Source: JANXYY01 sp035530875 (GTDB taxonomy: Bacteria > Actinomycetota > Actinomycetes > Nanopelagicales > Nanopelagicaceae). Taken from it: 14,379 bases of DNA. The stretch is from contig DATKUB010000058.1 of NCBI GenBank assembly GCA_035530875.1, forward strand, positions 1-14,379. The letters run 5' to 3'. The position numbers and the translations under genes were made by a program. Shown one piece after another: positions 6,808 through 14,230 of the stretch. Under the pieces are notes generated by a model, which was not told where the DNA came from, made no database searches, and saw only the letters and a program-made list of their open reading frames with translations. Position 1 is the stretch's first letter; every line of letters starts with the position of its first letter.

Positions 6808-8908
6808 CTTCGATCGCTTTCACAATGTTCTCCTGCGTAAAGGGGAGGTTACGAAGTCGCACTCCTAGCGCACTAAATATCGCGTTGCCGATTGCGGCGC
6901 TCACCGGCCCCATGGCAGCCTCGCCGGAGCCAAGGCTTGGCTGATCGGGCCTTGAAATCAAGTGCACCTCGACACGAGGTACCTCGCGAAAGCGCAGAAT
7001 CGGATATGTCTCCCAATCAGTGCTCGTGATTTTGGACCGATCAAATTTCACTTCCTCGCGCAGCGTCCAACTGGTGGCTTGGATTGCGCCGCCTTCAATC
7101 TGGTTGCGGACACCGTCCGCGCTAATGATGCGTCCAACGTCAACTGCTACGGTCAACTTCTTAACTTCGATACTGTCCACCGCAATTACGTCGGCGACCA
7201 CCGCGCAATAGGCGCCGCGATTTTTATACCTGGCAAAAGCGATTCCGCGGCCTTGGTTATCCGGAAGCTTTTCGCCCCAACCTGCGGCGGCGGCAGCGGC
7301 CTTAAGCACATCCTTGGCACGTTCGTCGACAAGATGCGACAACCGAAATTCGAGTGGATCAATGTTGACCTGATCGGCAAGTTCGTCCAGAAAGGATTCC
7401 ATTGCAAAAATATTGTGGTGTGCACCAAGAGACCGAAGGGCCGACGTCCGGATTGGCATGGTCAGCAAGCGATGCGCAAGCAGATTGACGCTGGGGAAAT
7501 CGTAAAGCGGCTCCAAATTACGGGCGCCGCCATAACTTGCTTCCGCCGGCGGATCCACCGCGGGTGGAAGTTGGCCTATTCCGGAGCGGTGGGCATCGCT
7601 TAGCAGCGAAAGTTCTCTGTTATATCCGGGGCGGCCAGCGTGGCCATTGCTCCAGAGTTCGGTCGACCACTCAGTGATTCTGCCTTCTTGATTGATGGTG
7701 GCCGCAAGATGGCTCACCATCGCAGAACTGACCGGCTCCCAGGCAAGATCCTCGGCTCGGGTCCACTGCACGCGGATCGGATTCCCAGGCATCGCTGTTG
7801 CGAGCAGGGCGGCTTCGAAGGCGGCGTCATCGGCGCCGTTGTGGCCATAGCTTCCGGGCCCTTCAACGTGCTGAACGACCACCAATTCCACTTTAATGCC
7901 TAGGGCCGAGGCAATCGCAGACCGTAAGCCAAATACTCCTTGGCTATTCGTCCAGATCTGGAGCACCTCATCTTGTAGGGTTGCGACGGCGCAACTTGGC
8001 CCGATCGAACCATGAACCAGAAATGGACGCGTGTAGGTGGCGCTGAGTTGTGGCTCGGGCCTACCAATCATCGGATCATTTCGAACTTGGATGGTCTGCA
8101 CCGGTTGCTCGTGGAACCAATCGACCAGTGCATCTTGATCAGGAAGCGCTTTAGATTCAGTCCACGACGAATGCTGGGCGAGGTAATCGGCGGCTTGCTG
8201 CGCCTGCCCTTCCCGAGTTGCAATCACGGCCAAAAAGTCGCCCGTTGAAACGACCGTACGCACACCAGGCATTGCTTTGACTTCTTCGACTGGGGCTGCG
8301 ATTAGGTGCGCGCCAGGTCCTGGGGGACGGGCGATACGCGCGTGCAGCATCCCCTCGAAAATCAGATCGTGGATGAAGCGGGGACGTCCAAAAATCTTGT
8401 CCGGAAGGTCGATCCGCCGCAGTTCGTCGATCGAGTCTTGGGTGGTTTCATTATTAGGTAGGTCAGTGGCACTTGCTTTAATATTGAGGTCAACCAAACC
8501 GGCCAATTCCGCATAACTGGCGATATAAGTTCCATCAAGGTTCCGGAACTCTCCGTTGACCGGCCGGAGGTCAAGGGCTTGCAGATCCGCTAGGCGCGCG
8601 GCGGCTTGGGCAAAGAGGCGACGAACTTCGGCGCAGACCCAGGACACCGAAGGACCAGAGTCTTGAATCGATTTACTCCCCGCGGTTAGGCCCTCGTTGG
8701 GCGAGTGCGAGGTGTTGGTTGCGGTCATAGTAATTACGCCTGGGTCGACACCGAGTTCATTTGCGGCGATCAAGGTAATCGCAGTAAGAATCCCTTGGCC
8801 CAACTCCACTTTTCCGATTCGCAGTTCAATGCTTCCATCGGAATTGATGTTGATCCACTTCGACAAATTCGGATTGGCCGCGAGGGTCGGCGGCAGCTCT
8901 GCGGTCAT
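6800..8908 (-). CDS. Mo hydroxylase, molybdopterin-binding large subunit (isoquinoline 1-oxidoreductase beta / xanthine dehydrogenase family)
   Basis: This 702-residue subunit carries the molybdenum cofactor and the active site of a Mo hydroxylase, which inserts oxygen from water into an aromatic N-heterocycle or an aldehyde. Near the N-terminus KVELGQG (33-39) and NEGLTAGSKS (71-80) bind the pterin; in classical xanthine dehydrogenases the matching region is near the C-terminus. An a/b hammerhead domain follows (about 170-245), then the GPGSYGHNGADDAA loop (350-363). GSGEAAMGP near the C-terminus supplies the catalytic glutamate, Glu663. This order is that of the IorB group. There is no Tat signal and no added cytochrome domain. 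The ATG at 8908 overlaps the TGA of the 2Fe-2S gene (ATGA), so the subunits are coupled. An in-frame start 19 codons upstream would overlap that gene and add an unrelated basic stretch. Substrate is unknown. Confidence 0.9.
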   Translation of the reverse strand: MTAELPPTLAANPNLSKWININSDGSIELRIGKVELGQGILTAITLIAANELGVDPGVITMTATNTSHSPNEGLTAGSKSIQDSGPSVSWVCAEVRRLFAQAAARLADLQALDLRPVNGEFRNLDGTYIASYAELAGLVDLNIKASATDLPNNETTQDSIDELRRIDLPDKIFGRPRFIHDLIFEGMLHARIARPPGPGAHLIAAPVEEVKAMPGVRTVVSTGDFLAVIATREGQAQQAADYLAQHSSWTESKALPDQDALVDWFHEQPVQTIQVRNDPMIGRPEPQLSATYTRPFLVHGSIGPSCAVATLQDEVLQIWTNSQGVFGLRSAIASALGIKVELVVVQHVEGPGSYGHNGADDAAFEAALLATAMPGNPIRVQWTRAEDLAWEPVSSAMVSHLAATINQEGRITEWSTELWSNGHAGRPGYNRELSLLSDAHRSGIGQLPPAVDPPAEASYGGARNLEPLYDFPSVNLLAHRLLTMPIRTSALRSLGAHHNIFAMESFLDELADQVNIDPLEFRLSHLVDERAKDVLKAAAAAAGWGEKLPDNQGRGIAFARYKNRGAYCAVVADVIAVDSIEVKKLTVAVDVGRIISADGVRNQIEGGAIQATSWTLREEVKFDRSKITSTDWETYPILRFREVPRVEVHLISRPDQPSLGSGEAAMGPVSAAIGNAIFSALGVRLRNLPFTQENIVKAIEAS

Positions 8909-9369
8909 GACGCGCCTTGGGTTGCGTCCATGATGGCCTCGACGATTCTTTGATGTGTCCCACACCGACAGAGGTTCCGCTCCAGCGCCGTAGTGACCTC
9001 TTGCTCGGTTGGTGAAGGGTTATCGCGCAAGAGCGCACCGGCGGTCATCAGAATCCCGGAGAGGCAGTAGCCGCATTGGCCCGCCTGGTGATCTAGAAAT
9101 GCCGTTTGGAGTGGGTGTGGATTGGCTTCGGTTCCAAGACCTTCGAGGGTTTGGATACTTGCGCCATCTGCATATTCAATCGGCGTCTCACACGAGGGCG
9201 TCGGATGGCCGTTAATCCAGATGACACAGGCACCGCATAGCCCAGTTCCACAACCAAATTTCACCGACTTCAGATCCAGATCGTTTCTGAGTACCTCGAG
9301 TAGCGAAGTACCTTCTGGCACATCGACGCTATGCGTTACCCCATTAACTGTGAGGTTGAATTCACTCAC
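8905..9369 (-). CDS. Mo hydroxylase, 2Fe-2S small subunit (isoquinoline 1-oxidoreductase alpha / CoxS type)
   Basis: This 154-residue cytoplasmic protein carries the two 2Fe-2S clusters that take electrons from the molybdenum site. The ferredoxin-like cluster is held by Cys40, Cys45, Cys48 and Cys60 (CGTGLCGAC...C). The second, all-helical cluster is held by Cys99, Cys102, Cys134 and Cys136 (CGYC...CRC). All eight cysteines are present and length is normal for the family. The start is GTG at 9369 with a GGGGG Shine-Dalgarno site six bases upstream. It begins two bases after the preceding stop and ends in an ATGA overlap with the large subunit. No FAD subunit gene is next to it, so electrons probably go to a cytochrome or another carrier, as known for two-subunit members. 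Confidence 0.95.
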   Translation of the reverse strand: MSEFNLTVNGVTHSVDVPEGTSLLEVLRNDLDLKSVKFGCGTGLCGACVIWINGHPTPSCETPIEYADGASIQTLEGLGTEANPHPLQTAFLDHQAGQCGYCLSGILMTAGALLRDNPSPTEQEVTTALERNLCRCGTHQRIVEAIMDATQGAS

Positions 9370-9371
9370 AC

Positions 9372-9968
9372 TCAGCCCCCGGTAGACATTTCATGTCCGG
9401 GCGCGAGTGAGGCATTAGTTCCGGCCAGGTACTGATGGTGGTTGAGGTTAAGCAGCCTGATCCAACTCTGCTGACCGTAAGTGAGAGCGACAAAACAGCC
9501 AAGTTCCACCAACTCGGGCTCGGAGAAATGCTCGCGCAGTCTTTCCCAGAAAGCATCGTCAGTATCCAGTCGCCAAGCGATGGCTTCAGTGTAGGCAAGA
9601 GCCGCCTTCTGTTTTTCGTCATAGAGTGCCGACGATTCAAAGTTGAGCAAGTCGTCGTACTGCTGCTCCAAAAGTCCAGCTGTAGAAGCCTGCGGCGATC
9701 TCTGATTGCCACAGAAATCGCACTTTACGGTGCGCGAAATGTAAACGCGGCAGAGTTCTTTGATCGAGTGGTCGCAGACGCCATGATAAAAAATCGCCTG
9801 CCACGAATCGGCAAAAGCCCAGAAAGCATTTGGCGCATGCGCACGAATGGCAGAACTCTCTGGGCGAGGGGTGCCCTCACGCGCACATCGATGCAGTTCC
9901 TCTTGCATCCGTTCGTCCAATAGCTCGAGCGGGACGAAACTGATTCGTTGTGCGGGCTTCTCGTTCAT
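9372..9968 (-). CDS. AhpD-like / carboxymuconolactone decarboxylase family protein
   Basis: This 198-residue protein has the all-helical fold of the AhpD/carboxymuconolactone-decarboxylase superfamily. The core motif is ELCRVYISRTVKCDFCG, with a redox cysteine pair at Cys83 and Cys86 (CxxC), preceded by a typical AFADSW helix. In AhpD-type proteins the pair passes electrons to peroxidases or works as a disulfide reductase; the usual histidine three residues after the second cysteine is replaced, here reading CGNQR. Role in this operon is unknown: it may protect or re-reduce a partner enzyme, or act on a pathway intermediate. The start ATG at 9968 overlaps the preceding gene's stop (ATGA) and has GGAGG six bases upstream. 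It is followed directly by the Mo hydroxylase small subunit. Confidence 0.8.
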   Translation of the reverse strand: MNEKPAQRISFVPLELLDERMQEELHRCAREGTPRPESSAIRAHAPNAFWAFADSWQAIFYHGVCDHSIKELCRVYISRTVKCDFCGNQRSPQASTAGLLEQQYDDLLNFESSALYDEKQKAALAYTEAIAWRLDTDDAFWERLREHFSEPELVELGCFVALTYGQQSWIRLLNLNHHQYLAGTNASLAPGHEMSTGG

Positions 9969-10915
9969 TTCATTCCTCCATCATTAGGCGTTGCCCCCAA
10001 AGCAAATGGTTTGAGATAGCGATCGAGATACGCGATCAGCCCGTCGATCGCCGATTCCTGAACATCATCGACCAAGACGACGCCATGCTCATCGGTCACC
10101 GGAAAGATGTAGCCGTGGAGCGGGTGATCCCAAGAGATCCATTCGGCGTCTTTTCCGCTCTCCGCCAGAAGGTCATAACTCAACCGGAAGATTCCCTGCA
10201 AATGATCGTCGTCTCTGCCCATGACCAAGATGGGTATGTTGATTCCCGAAATGCGGTCAAGGGCAACTGATTCATTGACTCGGGCGCGGACTGAGTCAAC
10301 CGCGCGCATCTGCATTTCTTCAATGTTGCGTAGATGCGTTTCTGGGTTGACGAAAGCAGTGTTGTCCGGAGTTAGATCCAAGAACTCATGGTTCGCCGGT
10401 TCACAGGCGACTCCGGCTTGAATTACGCCAGGGTAGTGAGAAGCGATCTTAAAAAGCATTTCACCGGCATGGCTAACTCCGATGTGGCCGATCCGCTTCC
10501 CATCGACGTTTGGGTGATTTCGCACATGTTCAATGATGGAAACCTCGTCTTCGAACTCCAATGGAGCTCGATTCAGCAGGTCCATCCCTTGGCGACGATC
10601 GGTAATCAACTTGCCACCATGGTGAAAGCCGAGTTCCACCTCAGATCGGTACCGCCCCCAAGCGCAGGCATAACCGGCAGTGAGGAGCCGTTCCATAATG
10701 TATGCGTGGGTTTGGATCCGTCCGCGAAGCCAATCGATTCCCCCGCCACCGTTTCCATAGGCAAGGAAAATGAATGGGAAAACGCCAGAATCAGCGGGTG
10801 TCCTGAGTGCGTACGGCGTATAAAGGCCATCCATCGTTGGGGCAAGAAAGTAGTTAACCGGGCGGGTTGAACCCGGAATGGCTTCGGTAAATAGCGGACT
10901 ATTCATTGCGTTCAT
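9965..10915 (-). CDS. Alpha/beta hydrolase (dienelactone-hydrolase / prolyl-oligopeptidase-like)
   Basis: This 316-residue protein is a cytoplasmic alpha/beta hydrolase. The nucleophile elbow is GVSHAGEM with Ser148, the acid lies in MGRDDDH (Asp235-237) and the base is probably His267 in HPLHGY. An early FLAYGNGGGG segment (50-59) would form the oxyanion region. The strand-turn FEDEVSIIEHVRNHPNVDGKRIG before the elbow is typical of S9-like and dienelactone-hydrolase-like members. Substrate could be an ester, lactone or amide. It is not closely similar to the other hydrolase at 5752. The ATG at 10915 overlaps the stop of the transporter gene (ATGA), with GGGAG upstream; a TTG 15 bases earlier is less likely. 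Its end overlaps the AhpD-like gene. Confidence 0.8.
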   Translation of the reverse strand: MNAMNSPLFTEAIPGSTRPVNYFLAPTMDGLYTPYALRTPADSGVFPFIFLAYGNGGGGIDWLRGRIQTHAYIMERLLTAGYACAWGRYRSEVELGFHHGGKLITDRRQGMDLLNRAPLEFEDEVSIIEHVRNHPNVDGKRIGHIGVSHAGEMLFKIASHYPGVIQAGVACEPANHEFLDLTPDNTAFVNPETHLRNIEEMQMRAVDSVRARVNESVALDRISGINIPILVMGRDDDHLQGIFRLSYDLLAESGKDAEWISWDHPLHGYIFPVTDEHGVVLVDDVQESAIDGLIAYLDRYLKPFALGATPNDGGMK

Positions 10916-12078
10916 TCTCGACGCTCCCAACGGGTCCTTGCAACAGATCCGACAATTCCGACGACTAGCAGAAGTGCAGTACCCCGGATAAAGAGGGCGC
11001 CATAGGCATGATGCTGGGCCAGCGGGCCGCCAACTGCTGCCGCCAAGGCGCTACCAGCGAAGAGGGAGCCGGCAAAAAATGAGACCACGACCGCTCGTTT
11101 GGCTGGTAGTACTTCTGTAGCCCAAGTCTGTAGCGAGGAATGCATCGACGACCAGGACAAGCCCAACAAGGCGCAAGCGAACACAACAATTGAAAGGTTT
11201 CGGGTGAGCGCTATTAGCGCACAAGCCGTTGCACCTAGCAGTGCTCCCCAGAAAATAAACATCGCTCTTGAAAACCGTTGAGCGAACCGGCCAACAGCGC
11301 CAGAACCGACCAATACTGCAGCCCCGTAAGTGGCGGTCACGCCAGCCGATACCGCGGCATTTCGGCCGGTAGTTTCCACGGCAGAGGGAATGAAGGTAAG
11401 CGCACCCAAAATGGCAGCGCCCTCAATGAGGGCTAAGGCGAGAAGCAGGAGAACCGAACGATTTCTAAGGCTGCTGAGCACGGGTGCGATGATCGGCTCG
11501 CGAAATGGGACGCGGGGAAGTTCGGCTAGGCGCCAGATATATATCGCCGAAACGGCTCCGACCGTTCCGGCAAAAAAGAAGCCCCATCTCCAACCTGCAA
11601 AAGCGGTTAAGGCGCCTGAAATTGCGGTGGAAAGCCCGGTGCCGAGGGCGACTCCGGTCATCAGGTGGGTCACTTCCTGATGGCGCAGGCGCGTGGTGGC
11701 GGTTTCGCCGACGTAAATTAGCGCCGCTGGAAAGGTTGCACTAAAGCAGACACCCGATATAACGCGAGCAAGTACCAACATTGTGATATTTCGGGATAGG
11801 CCCCCTGAAATCGTCACAATGGAACCCACCAGAGTGCACCATCGGATTGTGGCCGCGAGTCCAATTCGGTTGGAAGCGATCCCCCAGATTGGCTGCATCA
11901 AGCCGTAAATTAGAAAGTAGGCGCTAGCCGCGCCAGCTACTTGCAAGAACGGGACGTGCAATCCATGGGATATGGCGATGAGCATTGGGGGCATCGTGAA
12001 GCGATCAAATGTGGTGACAAAACTGGTTAGTTGCAGACGTCGCCTAATGGCGAGATTGGGTTTATCCGAGAGCGTCAT
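10912..12078 (-). CDS. Major facilitator superfamily transporter
   Basis: This 388-residue membrane protein has the length and about 12 hydrophobic segments of an MFS carrier. The cytoplasmic loop after the second segment reads GIASNRIG (66-73), a version of MFS motif A in which the usual Asp is Asn. RVISGVCFSATFPAALIYVGE around residue 110-130 is like the fourth-segment region of drug or metabolite carriers. It may import the pathway substrate or export a product; direction cannot be read from sequence. Its start overlaps the end of the binding-protein-like gene by 17 bases and its stop overlaps the hydrolase ATG, so it is co-produced with both. The C-terminus ends in a basic tail. Confidence 0.85.
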   Translation of the reverse strand: MTLSDKPNLAIRRRLQLTSFVTTFDRFTMPPMLIAISHGLHVPFLQVAGAASAYFLIYGLMQPIWGIASNRIGLAATIRWCTLVGSIVTISGGLSRNITMLVLARVISGVCFSATFPAALIYVGETATTRLRHQEVTHLMTGVALGTGLSTAISGALTAFAGWRWGFFFAGTVGAVSAIYIWRLAELPRVPFREPIIAPVLSSLRNRSVLLLLALALIEGAAILGALTFIPSAVETTGRNAAVSAGVTATYGAAVLVGSGAVGRFAQRFSRAMFIFWGALLGATACALIALTRNLSIVVFACALLGLSWSSMHSSLQTWATEVLPAKRAVVVSFFAGSLFAGSALAAAVGGPLAQHHAYGALFIRGTALLLVVGIVGSVARTRWERRE

Positions 12079-12964
12079 CGATCACGAGTTCATCAATCGA
12101 ATCTTGGATTGAATCAAGTTCTGCGCAAGGCAGGTATTCGGCTCTGAGTTGGATTAGCGTCGAGATAGCCGCGCGGTCGACTTTGCCATCGGTGATCAGA
12201 CCCTCTTTGGAATCAAGCAAGCACTTGTAGTGATCGCGCGCCTCACTCTCCGAAAGATCAAGTAGTGATCCGGCCGCCGCTATGACTTCAGCTTCTAAAT
12301 TTCCGCCAACGATTTCTCGAGAAGTTTCCAAAAGTACCTGCGCAAAGTTAAGGAAACTGGCCTGCCTCGCTGGATCATTGGTCTCCATCGCCACAAGTAC
12401 CGTGCCCAAGTAGGGCCCCAGTTCAGTTGCCCTGCTTATGATTTTGCAACCTGCACCTTCGGCCCTTAGTTCATTACCGGCGTTGAGAACTGTAGCCGCG
12501 CATTTGCCCGAAATAAGCGCTGACGTTCGACGCGGAGTCGACCCGAGTGCGGTCACGTCGTAATCTCCGGGGTGAATTCCAGCTCGGTCAAGCAAGGCGT
12601 AGGCAAGAAAGGCAAAACCTGAATTTGGAACGTCAACACCAACAACTCGACCTCGCACCGCTTCGATGTCAAGAACCTGCGGACCAAGTGCGAGTGATAG
12701 CCCAAGGCCGCGGTCGATCGCAGCGAGAATCTGGACCGAGATATTGCGATTGAGTGGATTTTTTTCCAAGAAACGGTAGGCGATGGCATTGTCTGGACTG
12801 GTTATTACCAGATCGAACTCATCAGACTCGAGCGCAGCAAATTGAGCTGGCGAAGAGGCGACCGAGGTCTCCGCGACTTCGATTCCGGCGCGCTCCAATT
12901 TACCTGTTGATCGTGCAATGTCGATCAGAAGCGATTTAGTGAAGGTGCCGATCCGAAGTTCCAT
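12062..12964 (-). CDS. NMT1/SsuA-like solute-binding-fold protein without a signal peptide
   Basis: This 300-residue protein resembles the NMT1/THI5-like binding proteins of nitrate/sulfonate/taurine ABC importers: an opening strand LRIGTF, a segment of type LERAGIEV, then ALESDEFDLVITSPDNA, and RTSALISGKCAATVLNAG in the second lobe. The protein begins directly at the first strand of the mature fold. An in-frame stop codon (the TAA of the previous gene, 12973-12971) lies nine bases before the ATG, so no longer form with a signal peptide is possible. It should therefore be cytoplasmic. No ABC permease or ATPase gene of this type is nearby; its neighbour is an MFS carrier. It could be a pathway enzyme, an intracellular ligand-binding or chaperone protein, or an NMT1-fold sensor. 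No clear Shine-Dalgarno site precedes it, suggesting coupling to the upstream gene. Confidence 0.75.
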   Translation of the reverse strand: MELRIGTFTKSLLIDIARSTGKLERAGIEVAETSVASSPAQFAALESDEFDLVITSPDNAIAYRFLEKNPLNRNISVQILAAIDRGLGLSLALGPQVLDIEAVRGRVVGVDVPNSGFAFLAYALLDRAGIHPGDYDVTALGSTPRRTSALISGKCAATVLNAGNELRAEGAGCKIISRATELGPYLGTVLVAMETNDPARQASFLNFAQVLLETSREIVGGNLEAEVIAAAGSLLDLSESEARDHYKCLLDSKEGLITDGKVDRAAISTLIQLRAEYLPCAELDSIQDSIDELVIDDALG

Positions 12965-12970
12965 CGGCGT

Positions 12971-14230
12971 TTAGTACTCGTTGGCGATAAAAAGTTCTTG
13001 GGCAGGGAACTTGGTCAGGATATGAGTTCCGGTCTCAGTGACGACAACTTCCTCTTCAATTCTGGCTGCCGAAAACCCATCGCTAGCTGGACAGTAGGTT
13101 TCGAGTGCGAAGACCATTCCCGCTTTGATTTCGATTGGGTTTTCCAGGCTGTTTAGTCTTGAAATGATCGGTCTTTCGTGCAGTCCAAGGCCGAGACCGT
13201 GCCCAAATTGAAGTCCAAATGCGGCTAACTCACTTTCAAATCCGAAGTCGGTGGCCTTGGGCCAGACGCTGGCGATTTCGTCGGTACCGACGCCTGGCCG
13301 CACCGCCTGAATTGCAACATCCATCCAGTCTCGCGCCTTGGTGTAGGCGTCACGCTGGCTTTCGGTGGCACTGCCGACCGAGAAGGTGCGGTAGTAGCAA
13401 GTACGGTAACCATTGAACGAATGGATGATGTCAAAGAAAGCTTGATCACCCGGGCGGATGATCCGATCGGTGAAGTTGTGTGGGTGCGGGTTGCACCTAT
13501 CGCCGGAAATTGCGTTAACTGCTTCGACTTGATCGGAACCCATTTCATAAAGTCGCTTATTGGCAAGAGCAACGATCTCGTTTTCGCGAACACCAGGCTT
13601 TAGTGCTTCGGCGATGTCTTGGTAGACCCCGTCGACCATGGCTGCCGCTTGGTTGAGCAGCATGATTTCATCCATCGATTTGATCACACGGGCATCGAGC
13701 ATGTGCTGTTGGGCGTCGACGACTTTTAGACCCTGTCGTTGCATTTCGAAAAGGAATGGCGGTTCAACAATGTCGACCCCAACTGGAAGATCTGCAACAC
13801 CGGCGTCAATCAGCAGTGCCTTAATTTCATTAACCGCCGAAACCATCAAGCCCGCAGCGGGAGCTACTGCGCCGCGCATGCCAAGCATTCCTGGCCGGTT
13901 GTTCTCAACTTCCAGCCAAGGTGAATACAACTTGTGGTGACGTACCGCCGAGCCGAAGTCCCAGAGCATCGGCTCACCACTGCGGGTAAGAAGGGCATAA
14001 CGAGTCATTTTGTCCCCGAGCGCCCCACCGATCCAAGTCTGCGTGGTGTAGCGAATGTTATAAAAGTCAAAGAGCAGAAATGCCCCGCACTCGCTTGCAT
14101 CGAGTGCTGCTTTAGCTCTTGTTATGCGGTAATTACGGAGCCGATCAAAATTGACTCTCGATTCGTAATCGACACCCATGTGGCCAGGAGCTGGCAGTGG
14201 CCCGGTAGTAGCCATTTTTTTATTTGTCAT
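12971..14230 (-). CDS. M24 (pita-bread) family protein, Xaa-Pro peptidase / creatinase / DddP-like, altered metal site
   Basis: This 419-residue protein has a creatinase-type N-terminal domain (about 30-180, with FLLFDFYNIRY) and an M24 pita-bread domain. Members include Xaa-Pro peptidases, creatinase and the DMSP lyase DddP. Four of five usual metal ligands are visible: Asp267 (FFDII), His344 (FGHGLG), Glu377 (ALETY) and Glu392 (RIEEE). The second aspartate, eleven residues after the first, is Cys278 (GYRTCYYRTF). Ordinary dimetal peptidase activity is therefore doubtful, and a C-N, C-S or other lyase or hydrolase activity is plausible. The ATG at 14230 overlaps the TGA of the upstream gene (ATGA); a second ATG five codons on has no better ribosome site. 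No signal peptide. The role in the pathway is inferred, not shown. Confidence 0.85.
   Translation of the reverse strand: MTNKKMATTGPLPAPGHMGVDYESRVNFDRLRNYRITRAKAALDASECGAFLLFDFYNIRYTTQTWIGGALGDKMTRYALLTRSGEPMLWDFGSAVRHHKLYSPWLEVENNRPGMLGMRGAVAPAAGLMVSAVNEIKALLIDAGVADLPVGVDIVEPPFLFEMQRQGLKVVDAQQHMLDARVIKSMDEIMLLNQAAAMVDGVYQDIAEALKPGVRENEIVALANKRLYEMGSDQVEAVNAISGDRCNPHPHNFTDRIIRPGDQAFFDIIHSFNGYRTCYYRTFSVGSATESQRDAYTKARDWMDVAIQAVRPGVGTDEIASVWPKATDFGFESELAAFGLQFGHGLGLGLHERPIISRLNSLENPIEIKAGMVFALETYCPASDGFSAARIEEEVVVTETGTHILTKFPAQELFIANEY

Noticed and set aside
6962..7603. A 213-codon open frame on the plus strand
   Set aside because: It lies wholly opposite the Mo hydroxylase large-subunit gene, has no recognisable motif and no good ribosome site; it is a shadow frame.
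8906..8965. Longer start for the Mo hydroxylase large subunit
   Set aside because: It would overlap the 2Fe-2S gene by about 60 bases and add a basic stretch; the twin-arginine-like residues there lack a following hydrophobic segment, so it is not a Tat signal.
9435..9923. A 162-codon open frame on the plus strand
   Set aside because: It is antisense to the AhpD-like gene, whose motif and coupled start are clear.
10388..10870. A 160-codon open frame on the plus strand
   Set aside because: It is antisense to the second hydrolase, which has an intact catalytic triad; no family features were seen.
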